A DNA stretch of 64,000 bases from Clostridium porci (GTDB lineage: Bacteria > Bacillota > Clostridia > Lachnospirales > Lachnospiraceae): the NCBI RefSeq assembly GCF_009696375.1, contig NZ_VUMD01000002.1:1-64000 (forward strand), written 5' to 3'. Positions 16,525-25,534 of this stretch are shown piece after piece (the first letter of the stretch is position 1; each line of letters starts with the position of its first letter). The translations under genes were made by a program, and so were the position numbers. The notes beneath the pieces were generated by a model. That model had not been told where the DNA came from and searched no databases. It saw only the letters and a program-made list of their open reading frames with translations.

Positions 16525-16758
16525 TTAATCAATCATATATGGAGACAGGGCTGCTAAAACTTCATCCACGTCCTGGTTTGCATGGATATTCAGGTCAATA
16601 GGTTTGGACAGATCCAGACTGAAGATTCCCATGATGGACTTGGCGTCAATAACATATCTGCCGGAAACTAAATCAAAATCATAATCAAACTTTGACAAAT
16701 CATTTACAAATGATTTTACCTTGTCAATAGAATTTAACGAAATACGAACTGTTTTCAT
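16525..16758 (-). CDS. HPr-like (Crh-like) protein without the active-site histidine
   Basis: The ATG at 16758 follows AAGGAGGG. The 77-residue product has the HPr fold pattern, with VIDAKSIMGIFSLDLSKPID matching the region around the regulatory Ser46 of HPr (Ser retained at position 41 here). The segment that should hold GIHARP with His15 instead reads LNSIDKVKSFVNDL, so phosphotransfer from enzyme I is not possible. This resembles the logic of Bacillus Crh, which keeps the Ser but lacks the His and acts in catabolite control. Function here is inference. It is monocistronic with its own terminator and divergent from mtaB. Confidence 0.75.
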   Translation of the reverse strand: MKTVRISLNSIDKVKSFVNDLSKFDYDFDLVSGRYVIDAKSIMGIFSLDLSKPIDLNIHANQDVDEVLAALSPYMID

Positions 16759-16914
16759 ACGAAGAACCCTCCTTGTGATGTGTGTTAAAGCGGAGTAGCC
16801 ATCAGCAGACTCCATGGCTTTAATACTACAGACAGGAAGGGCAAAAGTCAATAGTGAGATTGCATGAAAAACACAGTAGGAAACTGTGACACATTGTGAA
16901 CAGGAGGTTATGCC

Positions 16915-18285
16915 ATGCCGAAAGCAGCCCTTCATAATCTGGGATGCAAAGTAAATGCATATGAAACTGAGTCTATGCAGCAGCAGCTTGAAGCCAGAGG
17001 CTATGAGATTGTGCCGTTTGATCAACAGGCTGACGTATATATTATAAACACCTGCTCTGTTACCAACATTGCAGATCGCAAATCCCGGCAGATGCTTCAC
17101 CGGGCAAAAAAGCTGAACCCGCAGGCTGTGGTGGTGGCGGCGGGCTGCTACGTTCAGGTTGCTGCCGATTCCTTAAAAAAGGACGATGCAGTTGATATAA
17201 TCATCGGAAATAATAAAAAGGGAGAGCTGGCCGATATTCTGGATTCATATCTGAAAGAGGGGGGAAGGCAGGAGGCGGATCTCCATCTGATGGATATAGC
17301 CCATGAGCGGGAGTACGAAGCGCTCCGTTTGAGCCGGATGTCAGGCTATACGAGGGCTTTTATCAAGGTTCAGGACGGTTGTAATCAGTTTTGCAGCTAT
17401 TGTATCATCCCCTATGCCAGAGGCCGGGTACGAAGCAGGCAGCCGGAGTCTGTAATCCGGGAAGTGAAGGAATTGGTGTCCAGAGGATACAAAGAGGTGG
17501 TTATAACCGGAATCCACTTAAGCTCCTACGGTATGGAGCATAAGCAGGAGGGCCCGGTTCAGGGAGGAAACTGGGACCATGGCCCTCTGCTGGATCTGAT
17601 AAAGAGAATGAACGGGATACAGGAACTGGAGCGTATTCGCTTAGGCTCCCTGGAGCCAAGAATCATCACGGAGAAATTTGCCGGGGAGATGGCTGCCATG
17701 CCAAAGCTCTGCCCACATTTTCATCTGTCCCTCCAGAGCGGCTGCGATGAGACCTTGAGGCGGATGAACCGACGTTATACTACAGAGGATTACTTAAGAC
17801 GGTGCGGGATTTTAAGAAGCTGCTTTCAGGAGCCCGCCATTACTACAGATGTAATTGTTGGCTTTCCAGGTGAGACGGATCAGGAGTTTGAGCAGACTAG
17901 GGAGTTTTTGGAACAGGTTCGTTTCTATGAGCTGCATGTCTTTAAATATTCTAAGAGAGCAGGAACCAGGGCGGCTGTAATGCCGGATCAGGTGCCGGAG
18001 CCGGTAAAGAGAGAGCGGAGTGATAGTTTGCTTCGTCTGGGGGAAGAGATGTCAAGGGAGTACCGCAGCCGTTTTGCAGGCAGGGAGATTTCCGTGCTGT
18101 TTGAGGAAGCGGAGGAGATTAAGGGCAGACGATATATGACCGGTTTTACGCCTCAATATGTGAAGGCGGCGCTTTTGCTTGGGTCTGATGCTTCAGAAAA
18201 GGCGCTGTCAGGGCAAATATGCAGGGTCAGAGCTGGAAGGCTTTTGGATGATCAGCTTCTGGCGGTTGAGCTTGAGGGAAAATAG
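16915..18285 (+). CDS. mtaB: tRNA t6A37 methylthiotransferase
   Basis: The 456-residue radical SAM protein has the three-domain methylthiotransferase layout. An N-terminal UPF0004 domain carries cluster cysteines in LGCKVNAYE, NTCSVTN and AAGCYVQ. The radical SAM core has CNQFCSYCIIPYARGRVRS, the CxxxCxxC motif. A C-terminal TRAM-like region follows. The LGCKVN form and length fit MtaB (YqeV), which converts t6A to ms2t6A at position 37 of tRNAs, rather than MiaB or RimO. The start ATG follows AGGAGG. Confidence 0.93.
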   Translation: MPKAALHNLGCKVNAYETESMQQQLEARGYEIVPFDQQADVYIINTCSVTNIADRKSRQMLHRAKKLNPQAVVVAAGCYVQVAADSLKKDDAVDIIIGNNKKGELADILDSYLKEGGRQEADLHLMDIAHEREYEALRLSRMSGYTRAFIKVQDGCNQFCSYCIIPYARGRVRSRQPESVIREVKELVSRGYKEVVITGIHLSSYGMEHKQEGPVQGGNWDHGPLLDLIKRMNGIQELERIRLGSLEPRIITEKFAGEMAAMPKLCPHFHLSLQSGCDETLRRMNRRYTTEDYLRRCGILRSCFQEPAITTDVIVGFPGETDQEFEQTREFLEQVRFYELHVFKYSKRAGTRAAVMPDQVPEPVKRERSDSLLRLGEEMSREYRSRFAGREISVLFEEAEEIKGRRYMTGFTPQYVKAALLLGSDASEKALSGQICRVRAGRLLDDQLLAVELEGK

Positions 18286-18428
18286 GAACAGAAGAAGGGA
18301 AGGACAAGATGATTGTGCGACATTTTGCAAATATGGTATAATTATGATCAAAAATTAAGAAAATAGTCTATTGCCCAATGGGCAAAGATAAGGTAGAATA
18401 AAAAGGAATACTTAAAGGACGTGATGAC

Positions 18429-18689
18429 ATGGGCAATATAACTGAAACACAATATTTTCAAGCTGTTCAGGATAAGAAGATGGAAGTCAGTGAGGTTCTG
18501 GAGCAGGTATATATTGCCTTGACCGAGAAAGGATATAACCCTATTAACCAGATTGTGGGCTATATCATGTCTGGGGACCCGACTTATATTACCAGCCATA
18601 AGGGCGCCAGAAGCCTGATTATGAAGGTTGAACGTGATGAGATTCTGGAGGAGCTGATGGCCGTGTATATTGACGCTTGTTTCCGATAG
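18429..18689 (+). CDS. ireB: IreB family regulatory phosphoprotein (UPF0297)
   Basis: The 86-residue protein contains [20 protein letters not shown] and [20 protein letters not shown], the highly conserved core of IreB/YrzL. In Enterococcus this protein is a target of the Ser/Thr kinase IreK and affects cephalosporin tolerance. The N-terminal NITETQYF region holds the Thr residues that would be phosphorylated. It precedes ruvX and DUF1292, the usual Firmicutes order, although a 384-bp gap separates it from ruvX here. The start follows AAAGGACGTGATGAC. Confidence 0.93.
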   Translation: MGNITETQYFQAVQDKKMEVSEVLEQVYIALTEKGYNPINQIVGYIMSGDPTYITSHKGARSLIMKVERDEILEELMAVYIDACFR

Positions 18690-19073
18690 ATTGAAGCATG
18701 TGTAAAAAGCCGGTGTTCTGTCTGGACACAGGTGTTTTTGGGCATGTTTTTCGGGACAGGCAGTGTGCAGGCTTCGTGAGAAAAGGAAGATCCGCCGGAT
18801 CTTCGGGCAATGTACGGATATGAGAGGGACGCATCAGTTGGTGGATAGCCAGCTGGTTTTGTCGTGCGTTCGTTTATTTGTGCATGCAGCGGGCCATGGG
18901 CGAGCTTCTGAGGTGGCAAATGTCTGGCAGCTTTTTGCCGCTTAAGGGTTTATGCTCTTTTAAGCTAGTAGGGGATATTTGACATGATCTGCAGCAGACG
19001 TGATTTGCAGTATATGTAAGGGAATGCCGGATTGTGTATTTTTGAAGATAGAGACAGTTGGAGGGAACTGGAT
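18690..19073. other. Intergenic, palindrome only
   Basis: The gap between ireB and ruvX holds a perfect palindrome-like element at 18786-18804 (GAAGATCCG, one base, CGGATCTTC). No gene, clear promoter or U-tailed terminator is seen. Confidence 0.4.
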
Positions 19074-19514
19074 ATGAGGATCATGGGGCTTGATTACGGA
19101 TCGAAAACAGTAGGGGTCGCAGTCTGCGATTCTTTAGGTATTACAGCACAGTCGGTGGAGACCATAACCAGGAAGGATGAACATAAGCTTCGCCGTACTC
19201 TGGCGAGAATTGAAGCTTTAATCGAAGAATATGCGATTGAACGAATTGTTCTTGGGTATCCTAAGAATATGAACAACACAATCGGAGAGCGGTGCAAAAA
19301 GACAGAGGAGTTAAAGGCGGTTCTGGAACGGCGCACCGGACTTCCTGTTATTTTGTGGGATGAGAGGCTGACTACAGTGTCTGCAGAGCGGATTCTTATG
19401 GAGAGCGGCGTACGCAGGGAGCGCAGGAAGGAGCACGTAGATCAAATTGCGGCTGTCATCATACTTCAGGGTTATCTGGACTCTCTGAGCCTGAGAGCGG
19501 AAGATGAATACTAA
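19074..19514 (+). CDS. ruvX: Putative pre-16S rRNA nuclease / Holliday junction resolvase
   Basis: The start is ATG 19074 with GGAGGG about eight bases upstream. The 146-residue protein reads [19 protein letters not shown] (first RNase H-like Asp), [25 protein letters not shown] and [15 protein letters not shown] (last catalytic Asp). This is the YqgF/RuvX family, implicated in pre-16S rRNA maturation and historically called a Holliday junction resolvase. It is followed by DUF1292 and RNase J, so the region mixes RNA-processing genes. Confidence 0.93.
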   Translation: MRIMGLDYGSKTVGVAVCDSLGITAQSVETITRKDEHKLRRTLARIEALIEEYAIERIVLGYPKNMNNTIGERCKKTEELKAVLERRTGLPVILWDERLTTVSAERILMESGVRRERRKEHVDQIAAVIILQGYLDSLSLRAEDEY

Positions 19515-19570
19515 GGAACGGCCCGGTGCGGTGTGTTGGAATAAAAAGGGCCGGAGCACAGGAGAGAACC

Positions 19571-19852
19571 ATGGGAGAGAAGAAGGACAATTTAATAACA
19601 ATGATAACAGATTCAGGGGAATCTGTGAATTTTTATGTACTGGAAGAAACAAGAATAAATGCCAGGGGATACCTGCTTGTGACAGACGCTCCTGAAGGTC
19701 AGGACGGTGAATGTTATATACTTCGGGATGTGTCCGGCTGTCAGGATGCCGAGGCTGTATATGAGTTTGTAGAAGATGATCAGGAATTGGACAGTCTGAT
19801 GGGTATCTTTGAGGAGCTTTTAAGCGATGCAGACGTAGAACTTAAAAAATAG
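19571..19852 (+). CDS. DUF1292 family protein (YrzB-like)
   Basis: The start is ATG 19571 after GGAGAGAACC. The 93-residue acidic protein has the DUF1292 pattern NLITMITDSGESVNFYVLEE followed by GYLLVTDAP, GECYILRDVS and an acidic end with EDDQELDSLMGIFEELL. Its position after ireB and ruvX matches yrzB in Bacillus. No molecular role is established to my knowledge. It is followed after 18 bp by RNase J and probably co-transcribed with it. Confidence 0.9.
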   Translation: MGEKKDNLITMITDSGESVNFYVLEETRINARGYLLVTDAPEGQDGECYILRDVSGCQDAEAVYEFVEDDQELDSLMGIFEELLSDADVELKK

Positions 19853-19870
19853 AAAATTGGAGGAACAAAA

Positions 19871-21883
19871 TTGAATTTAGAAGAAAAACAGAATACAACA
19901 GAGGCAAAAGCGAAGACGCCAGGAGAGCAGCAGCCGGCAAAACAGATTCAGAGAAGGAGGCCAGCTCCCAGAAGGGCAGTATCTAAGGAGCAGATGCAGA
20001 AGGAGCAGGCTGGGAAGAGCCAGAATGTCCAGGGGGAGGGAGGCAGACGCAGGCTTTCTTCTGGCGCCAGACAGAACCAAGGACAGTCCAGGGGCCGCAG
20101 CGAACAGAAAGCAGGACGGGCTATTGACGCGGAGAACGCCAGGAGCACAGGCGTATCTAGGCAGACAGAGGCAAAGCGTTCTAAAGAAGCGTCTCTGACT
20201 GCTCCGGTTAGGCGGCCTGGTAAAAAGGATGGAAAAGGAAAGCTGAAGATTATTCCTTTGGGCGGCCTGGAACAGATAGGAATGAATATCACGGCCTTTG
20301 AATATGAGGACAGCATTATTGTTGTGGATTGCGGTCTGGCATTTCCGGGGGATGACATGCTGGGGATCGATCTGGTTATTCCAGATGTGACCTACCTAAA
20401 GCAGAATTTTGACAAGGTAAAGGGCTTTGTTATTACTCATGGGCATGAGGATCACATTGGCGCTCTTCCTTATATTCTTCAGCAGCTGAATGTGCCGGTA
20501 TACGGAACGAAGCTTACCATCGCTTTGATTGAGCATAAGCTGAAGGAACATAATTTGATGAAGAATACCAAGCGAAAGGTGATGAAGCACGGTCAGTCCG
20601 TGAGCCTTGGAAGCTTTCGGGTAGAGTTTATCAAGACCAATCACAGCATTCAGGACGCAGCGGCCCTGGCTATTTTTTCTCCAGTAGGAACAGTTATTCA
20701 CACAGGAGATTTTAAGATTGACTATACGCCGGTATTCGGAGACTCCATTGATTTGCAGCGGTTTGCGGAGCTGGGTAAAAAGGGAGTGCTGGCTCTTTTG
20801 GCAGATAGTACCAATGCTACCCGTCCCGGCTTTACCATGTCGGAGCGGACGGTAGGCAAAACCTTTGACTCTATTTTCTCAGAGCATGTAAACCAGAGAA
20901 TTATAGTGGCTACCTTTGCCTCCAATGTGGATCGCGTGCAGCAGATTGTAAATACCGCTTACAAGTATGGCCGGAAGGTGGTTGTGGAAGGCCGCAGTAT
21001 GGTAACGGTTATGGAGATTGCCAGTGAGCACGGATATATTAAGGTGCCTGAGGGAACATTGATTGATATAGAGAATCTAAAGAACTATCCGCCTGAAAAA
21101 ACGGTTCTGATTACCACAGGAAGCCAGGGGGAGTCAATGGCGGCTTTATCGCGTATGGCAGCCAGCATTCACAAAAAAGTTTCCATCATGCCTGGGGATG
21201 TGGTAATCCTAAGCTCCACCCCTATACCAGGTAATGAGAAAGCGGTTTCCAATGTAGTAAACGAACTTTCCATGAAAGGCGCTCAGGTTATCTGTCAGGA
21301 TACCCATGTATCGGGACATGCCTGCCAGGAGGATTTGAAGTTGATATACTCTTTGATTCATCCCAAATTTGCTATACCGGTGCATGGGGAGTACCGCCAC
21401 CGCATGGCTCAGAAGGAACTGGCTGAATTTATGGGTGTACCAAAGGACAATGCCATTCTTGTAAGCTCCGGTGATGTGGTGGCTCTGGATGAGGACAGCT
21501 GTGAAGTCATTGACCATGTAGCCTGCGGAGGAATCCTTGTGGATGGCCTTGGCGTAGGGGATGTAGGCAATATTGTACTGCGGGATAGACAAAACCTGGC
21601 TCAGAATGGTATTATAGTAGTTGTTCTTACGTTGGAAAAGCACAGCAACCAGCTGCTTGCAGGACCGGATATTGTATCCAGAGGCTTTGTGTATGTGCGT
21701 GAATCTGAGGATCTTCTGGAGGAGGCTCATGGGGTTGTATCAGACGCGCTTCAAGACTGCCTGGATCGTCATGTCAGCGACTGGGGAAAGATTAAGAACA
21801 TTATGAAAGACAGCCTGAGTGACTTTTTGTGGAAGCGAATGAAGCGCAACCCGGTGATTCTGCCGATTATTATGGAAGTGTAG
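19871..21883 (+). CDS. rnj: Ribonuclease J with long low-complexity N-terminal extension
   Basis: The start is TTG 19871 with GGAGG about seven bases upstream; no ATG fits better. The first 120 residues are a Gln/Arg/Ala/Lys-rich, probably disordered extension. The catalytic part then begins LKIIPLGGLEQIGMN. Metallo-beta-lactamase motifs include THGHEDHIGAL (HxHxDH), VIHTGDFKIDY, LADSTNATRPGF, and TTGSQGESMAALSRMA in the beta-CASP region, with HVSGHA and PVHGEYRH near the C-terminal side. The enzyme is a 5'-3' exo- and endonuclease in RNA decay and rRNA maturation. At 670 residues it is about 110 longer than the Bacillus enzymes. Confidence 0.95.
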   Translation: MNLEEKQNTTEAKAKTPGEQQPAKQIQRRRPAPRRAVSKEQMQKEQAGKSQNVQGEGGRRRLSSGARQNQGQSRGRSEQKAGRAIDAENARSTGVSRQTEAKRSKEASLTAPVRRPGKKDGKGKLKIIPLGGLEQIGMNITAFEYEDSIIVVDCGLAFPGDDMLGIDLVIPDVTYLKQNFDKVKGFVITHGHEDHIGALPYILQQLNVPVYGTKLTIALIEHKLKEHNLMKNTKRKVMKHGQSVSLGSFRVEFIKTNHSIQDAAALAIFSPVGTVIHTGDFKIDYTPVFGDSIDLQRFAELGKKGVLALLADSTNATRPGFTMSERTVGKTFDSIFSEHVNQRIIVATFASNVDRVQQIVNTAYKYGRKVVVEGRSMVTVMEIASEHGYIKVPEGTLIDIENLKNYPPEKTVLITTGSQGESMAALSRMAASIHKKVSIMPGDVVILSSTPIPGNEKAVSNVVNELSMKGAQVICQDTHVSGHACQEDLKLIYSLIHPKFAIPVHGEYRHRMAQKELAEFMGVPKDNAILVSSGDVVALDEDSCEVIDHVACGGILVDGLGVGDVGNIVLRDRQNLAQNGIIVVVLTLEKHSNQLLAGPDIVSRGFVYVRESEDLLEEAHGVVSDALQDCLDRHVSDWGKIKNIMKDSLSDFLWKRMKRNPVILPIIMEV

Positions 21884-21935
21884 CCTTAGAAACCGTGTTC
21901 CCAATGAAAAGCGGCCGACAGGACAAGAGGATTGG

Positions 21936-22577
21936 ATGATGAGTAACAGAACGAAAGAAATTAATAAAATTACAACAACCATTATCAGTGTTTCAGTGAA
22001 GCTGATTGTATATGCGCTGATTGTCCTGCTGCTGTATGAAGCAGTGGCCAAAGGCTATGCCTTTGGCCATGAAGTGTTTTATGCGGAGGCCGTGGAGGAA
22101 GCGCCGGGCAGAGATGTGACGATTGAGATTGATAAGGAGGAGACGGTTTCGGAGGCAGCTGGACTGCTGTCTAAAAAAGGCCTTATTAAGAACGAGTTCG
22201 CTTTTATCTTCCAGGGGAAATTCTATGATTATGATACGGTATATCCAGGCACCTACGTGCTGAATACCTCCATGACCTCCAAAGAGATCCTCCAGGTGCT
22301 GAATGAAAAGCCGAAAGGGGAAGCAAGCCCTGTCCAGTCCGGCAGCGCTAAGGCAAAAACCACAGCCGAGTCTTTCTCTGCTGCAGCGGAGCCTAAGTCT
22401 GACTTAGAGGCGGAAAGCGCTAAAGCAGCCTCGGAGAAAACGCAGGATCTTCCCAAGGCTTCAACCCAGGCTTTCCAGAGCTTTGAGGAAAATGAGAATG
22501 GAGCTTATTACGGGGATGAGGATCAGGAGATGGAAGGCGGCTGGATTGAGGAAGCGCCAGAGGATGAACCGCAATGA
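21936..22577 (+). CDS. Short YceG/MltG-like membrane protein without the catalytic domain
   Basis: The 213-residue protein has one membrane helix (about 14-40) and then a LysM-like segment, TVSEAAGLLSKKGLIKNEFA and YPGTYVLNTSMTSKEILQVL, as in the N-terminal part of MltG/YceG. Instead of the lytic transglycosylase domain, it ends in an Ala/Ser/Glu-rich tail. It occupies the place of yrrL (mltG) before trmR, with a four-base overlap (ATGA), so it is probably the locus-equivalent protein reduced to an anchor plus binding module. A true MltG may exist elsewhere. Confidence 0.7.
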   Translation: MMSNRTKEINKITTTIISVSVKLIVYALIVLLLYEAVAKGYAFGHEVFYAEAVEEAPGRDVTIEIDKEETVSEAAGLLSKKGLIKNEFAFIFQGKFYDYDTVYPGTYVLNTSMTSKEILQVLNEKPKGEASPVQSGSAKAKTTAESFSAAAEPKSDLEAESAKAASEKTQDLPKASTQAFQSFEENENGAYYGDEDQEMEGGWIEEAPEDEPQ

Positions 22578-23221
22578 TTGTAAATGACAGAATTACAGAC
22601 TATCTTCACTCTCTGGAGTCCAGTCAGGGCGAGCTTCTGGATTCGATAGAAAAAGAGGCGGTAGATGGCTATGTACCTATAATCCGCAGAGAGACGGCTT
22701 CCCTTTTGAGGACGCTGACTGCGTCCTTAAAACCAGAGCGTATTCTGGAAATTGGCACTGCCGTAGGATATTCGGCGCTGCTGATGTGTCAGGTTATGCC
22801 TGAAGCCTGCCATATTACCACCATAGAAAAGTATGAAAAGAGGATTCCTGTAGCTAGGGAGAATATTTGCAAAGCCGGGGAGGAAGGGCGAATTACCCTT
22901 TTGGAAGGGGATGCTAACGAGCTTTTAAAGGAATTGGAGGGAGAGGCCTTTGATTTGGTGTTTATGGATGCTGCCAAGGGGCAGTATCTTCATTGGCTCC
23001 CTTTGATTTTAAAACTGATGCCTGTGGGAGGCGTCCTGATATCCGACAACGTGCTCCAGAACGGAGATATTGTGGAATCACGGTTTGCGGTGAAGCGGAG
23101 GAACCGCACCATTCACAGCCGTATGCGCCAGTATCTTTATACCTTAAAGCATATGGAGGAGCTGGAGACTGCTGTTATCCCGATTGGAGACGGGATTACT
23201 ATCAGTACGAAAATAAAGTAA
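22574..23221 (+). CDS. trmR: tRNA 5-hydroxyuridine O-methyltransferase
   Basis: The ATG overlaps the preceding stop. The 215-residue class I methyltransferase has ILEIGTAVGYSALLM (SAM loop), TIEKYEKRIPVAREN, FDLVFMDAAKGQYLHWL (metal and catalytic Asp) and GGVLISDNVLQNG. These are typical of O-methyltransferase family 3 and, by context, of TrmR (YrrM), which makes 5-methoxyuridine at wobble position 34. The U32 peptidase-like gene downstream is the matching tRNA hydroxylation factor, so the two steps of the mo5U pathway sit side by side. Confidence 0.85.
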   Translation: MIVNDRITDYLHSLESSQGELLDSIEKEAVDGYVPIIRRETASLLRTLTASLKPERILEIGTAVGYSALLMCQVMPEACHITTIEKYEKRIPVARENICKAGEEGRITLLEGDANELLKELEGEAFDLVFMDAAKGQYLHWLPLILKLMPVGGVLISDNVLQNGDIVESRFAVKRRNRTIHSRMRQYLYTLKHMEELETAVIPIGDGITISTKIK

Positions 23222-23242
23222 TCAGGGATAGAGAGGATTGCA

Positions 23243-24502
23243 ATGAGAAAGACAGAATTATTGATACCGGCAGGAAGTCTGGAGGTTCTTAAGACAGCAG
23301 TTATATATGGGGCGGATGCGGTATATATAGGAGGAGAAGCCTTTGGCCTCAGGGCTAAGGCCCACAATTTTTCCGGAAAAGAGATGAAAGAAGGGATTGC
23401 CTTTGCTCATGAGCGCGGTGTCAAGGTTTATGTGACAGCCAATATTCTGGCTCACAACGATGACCTGCCGGGGGTAGAGGCTTATTTTGAAGAGATGAAG
23501 CTGATAAGCCCGGATGCTCTGATTATATCAGATCCGGGCGTATTTTCCATTGCCAGACGGGTGCTTCCTGATATGGAGATACATATCAGCACCCAGGCAA
23601 ACAACACCAACTACGGAACCTTTCTGTTCTGGCGACAGCTGGGAGCAAAGCGGGTAGTGACAGCCAGGGAGCTGTCCCTAAGAGAGATTAAGGAAATACG
23701 CGCCAATATACCGGAGGATATGGAAATTGAAAGCTTTATTCATGGCGCGATGTGCATTTCCTATTCAGGTAGGTGTCTTCTTAGCAATTATTTTGTGGGA
23801 AGAGATGCCAACAGGGGGGCGTGTACCCATCCCTGCCGTTGGAAATACTCCATTGTGGAGGAGACACGTCCGGGAGAATATATGCCGGTATATGAAAATG
23901 AGCGGGGAACATATATTTTTAATTCCAGGGATTTGTGCATGATTGAGCATATTCCTGAAATGATAGACGCCGGAATCGATAGCTTTAAGATTGAGGGAAG
24001 GATGAAAACGGCCCTTTATGTGGCTACTGTGGCCCGCACCTACCGCAGGGCGCTCGATGATTATAAGAAGGATCCTGTCCTCTATGCAGCCAATCTGGAA
24101 TGGTATAAGGAAGAAATTGGGAAATGCACCTATAGGGAGTTTACCACAGGCTTTTACTTCGGCCCTCCCACAGAGGAGGCTCAGATTTATGACAATAACA
24201 CCTATGTTAAAAATTATACGTACCTGGGGACTGTAAAGGAGGGCGACGGGAAGGGACGCTGCAGAATTCAGCAGAAGAATAAGTTCGCGCTGGGGGAGAC
24301 CATTGAGGTGATGAAGCCAGACGGAAGAAATCTGGAGGCAGTTGTTACGAAGATCCAGGATCTGGAGGGAAATTCTCAGGAGAGCGCTCCTCATCCAAAG
24401 CAGGAACTGTGGGTGTCTCTTGGTGTGGATGTAAAGGCCGGTGATATATTACGTAAAAAGGAAGATGGGGAAACCGGGCAGGCCCTCGTGTGCCGGATAT
24501 GA
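23243..24502 (+). CDS. U32 peptidase family protein (tRNA uridine hydroxylation, TrhP-like)
   Basis: The 419-residue protein begins KTELLIPAGSLEVLKTAVIY and GADAVYIGGEAFGLRAKAHN, then carries the U32 signature FIHGAMCISYSGRCLLSNY with clustered cysteines (GACTHPCRWKY). Family members YrrN/YrrO in Bacillus are needed to hydroxylate U34 of tRNA using prephenate. The adjacent trmR would methylate the product. Only one U32 gene is present where Bacillus has two. The protease name is historical. AGAGAGGATTGCA precedes the start. Confidence 0.85.
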   Translation: MRKTELLIPAGSLEVLKTAVIYGADAVYIGGEAFGLRAKAHNFSGKEMKEGIAFAHERGVKVYVTANILAHNDDLPGVEAYFEEMKLISPDALIISDPGVFSIARRVLPDMEIHISTQANNTNYGTFLFWRQLGAKRVVTARELSLREIKEIRANIPEDMEIESFIHGAMCISYSGRCLLSNYFVGRDANRGACTHPCRWKYSIVEETRPGEYMPVYENERGTYIFNSRDLCMIEHIPEMIDAGIDSFKIEGRMKTALYVATVARTYRRALDDYKKDPVLYAANLEWYKEEIGKCTYREFTTGFYFGPPTEEAQIYDNNTYVKNYTYLGTVKEGDGKGRCRIQQKNKFALGETIEVMKPDGRNLEAVVTKIQDLEGNSQESAPHPKQELWVSLGVDVKAGDILRKKEDGETGQALVCRI

Positions 24503-24557
24503 TGAATACGGTACATAGAGGCTGCTCTGGGGTTGGCCGGACAGGAGGCGGCTGGGG

Positions 24558-25385
24558 ATGCTTGATATCATACTGATTGGATTGGCGGCACTTTGCGCCG
24601 GATATTTTGTGGTCATCACGGTCTATGGAGGCATTGGGACGTCTTTTGCCTTTATTTGGCTGTTTCTTGCTGCCCTTTGCCTATTTTTGACCTATGGAAA
24701 ATGGTATTATGCCAGAAATACGGAAAGGATTCCCCGGTGGATTCCTGTGGCTGTAGTTACTACCTGTGTGGCTGGAATGGCTGTATTTGCGGTTGTATGC
24801 ATCCAGGTATTTCTGGGAGCTGCCACCTTAAACCGGCCAGGCCTGGATTATGTAATCGTACTGGGAGCCAGGGTCAATGAAAATACGGCTAGCAATTCCC
24901 TCAAGAAGCGTTTGGATAAGGCGATAGAGTATGTTCAGGAGAATCCTGACACCATTCTGGTGGTGTCAGGCGGAAATGGAGGGGATGGGCAGGAAAGCGA
25001 GGCTAAGGTAATGTATGATTACTTGATCTACAATGGCATCAGATCAGAGCAGCTTCTGATGGAGGATCGTTCTGTGAGCACTGTGGAGAATATCGCTTTC
25101 AGCCGGGTGGTGATTGAAAACCACAGGAGACAGGAGAAGGAAAAGAGGATGCCTCTTATGGAGAGGGCTGATTCTGCGTCCTATACCATTGCTCCGGATA
25201 GGCCGCTGGAGGTGGGAGTGTTAACCAGCAATTACCATATTTACAGGGCCAGACTTATAGCTGAAAAGTGGGGGATTGAAAATGTTTACGGTATATCCAC
25301 CTCCTCAGATCCCATACTGTTTGTTCATTTCTGTGTGAGGGAGTGCGCTTCTATTATAAAGGATCGACTGATGGGGAATATGTGA
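24558..25385 (+). CDS. YdcF family membrane protein (DUF218)
   Basis: The 275-residue protein has three membrane helices in the first 95 residues, then a DUF218/YdcF domain: YVIVLGARVNENTASNSLKK, LVVSGGNGGDGQESEAKVM, EQLLMEDRSVSTVENIAFSR and GVLTSNYHIYRARLIAEKWG. Related proteins (SanA, YdcF) are linked to cell envelope or lipid carrier metabolism; the substrate is not known. An insert of about 20 residues (RQEKEKRMPLMERADSASYT) separates two parts of the domain. Confidence 0.8.
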   Translation: MLDIILIGLAALCAGYFVVITVYGGIGTSFAFIWLFLAALCLFLTYGKWYYARNTERIPRWIPVAVVTTCVAGMAVFAVVCIQVFLGAATLNRPGLDYVIVLGARVNENTASNSLKKRLDKAIEYVQENPDTILVVSGGNGGDGQESEAKVMYDYLIYNGIRSEQLLMEDRSVSTVENIAFSRVVIENHRRQEKEKRMPLMERADSASYTIAPDRPLEVGVLTSNYHIYRARLIAEKWGIENVYGISTSSDPILFVHFCVRECASIIKDRLMGNM

Positions 25386-25534
25386 TGGCTGCAAATAAGC
25401 CTGCAGCTTAAGTACAGCCATAAAGCTTCGGGAGCATAAACGCTGGGAATGAATGTTTGGGCGGGAGCTGAGGAAGAATAAGAAAAAGCGCTTAGCTGCG
25501 CGAAATAAATAGTCAGAATTGAGAGGTATAAGGG

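Noticed and set aside
16273-16557. A 94-codon plus-strand ORF after thiI
   Set aside because: It spans the minus-strand terminator and the HPr-like gene end, and its sequence has no protein-like pattern.
18786-18804. Palindrome GAAGATCCG-C-CGGATCTTC considered as a terminator of ireB
   Set aside because: No U-tract follows and the loop would be too small; kept only as a note in the intergenic entry.
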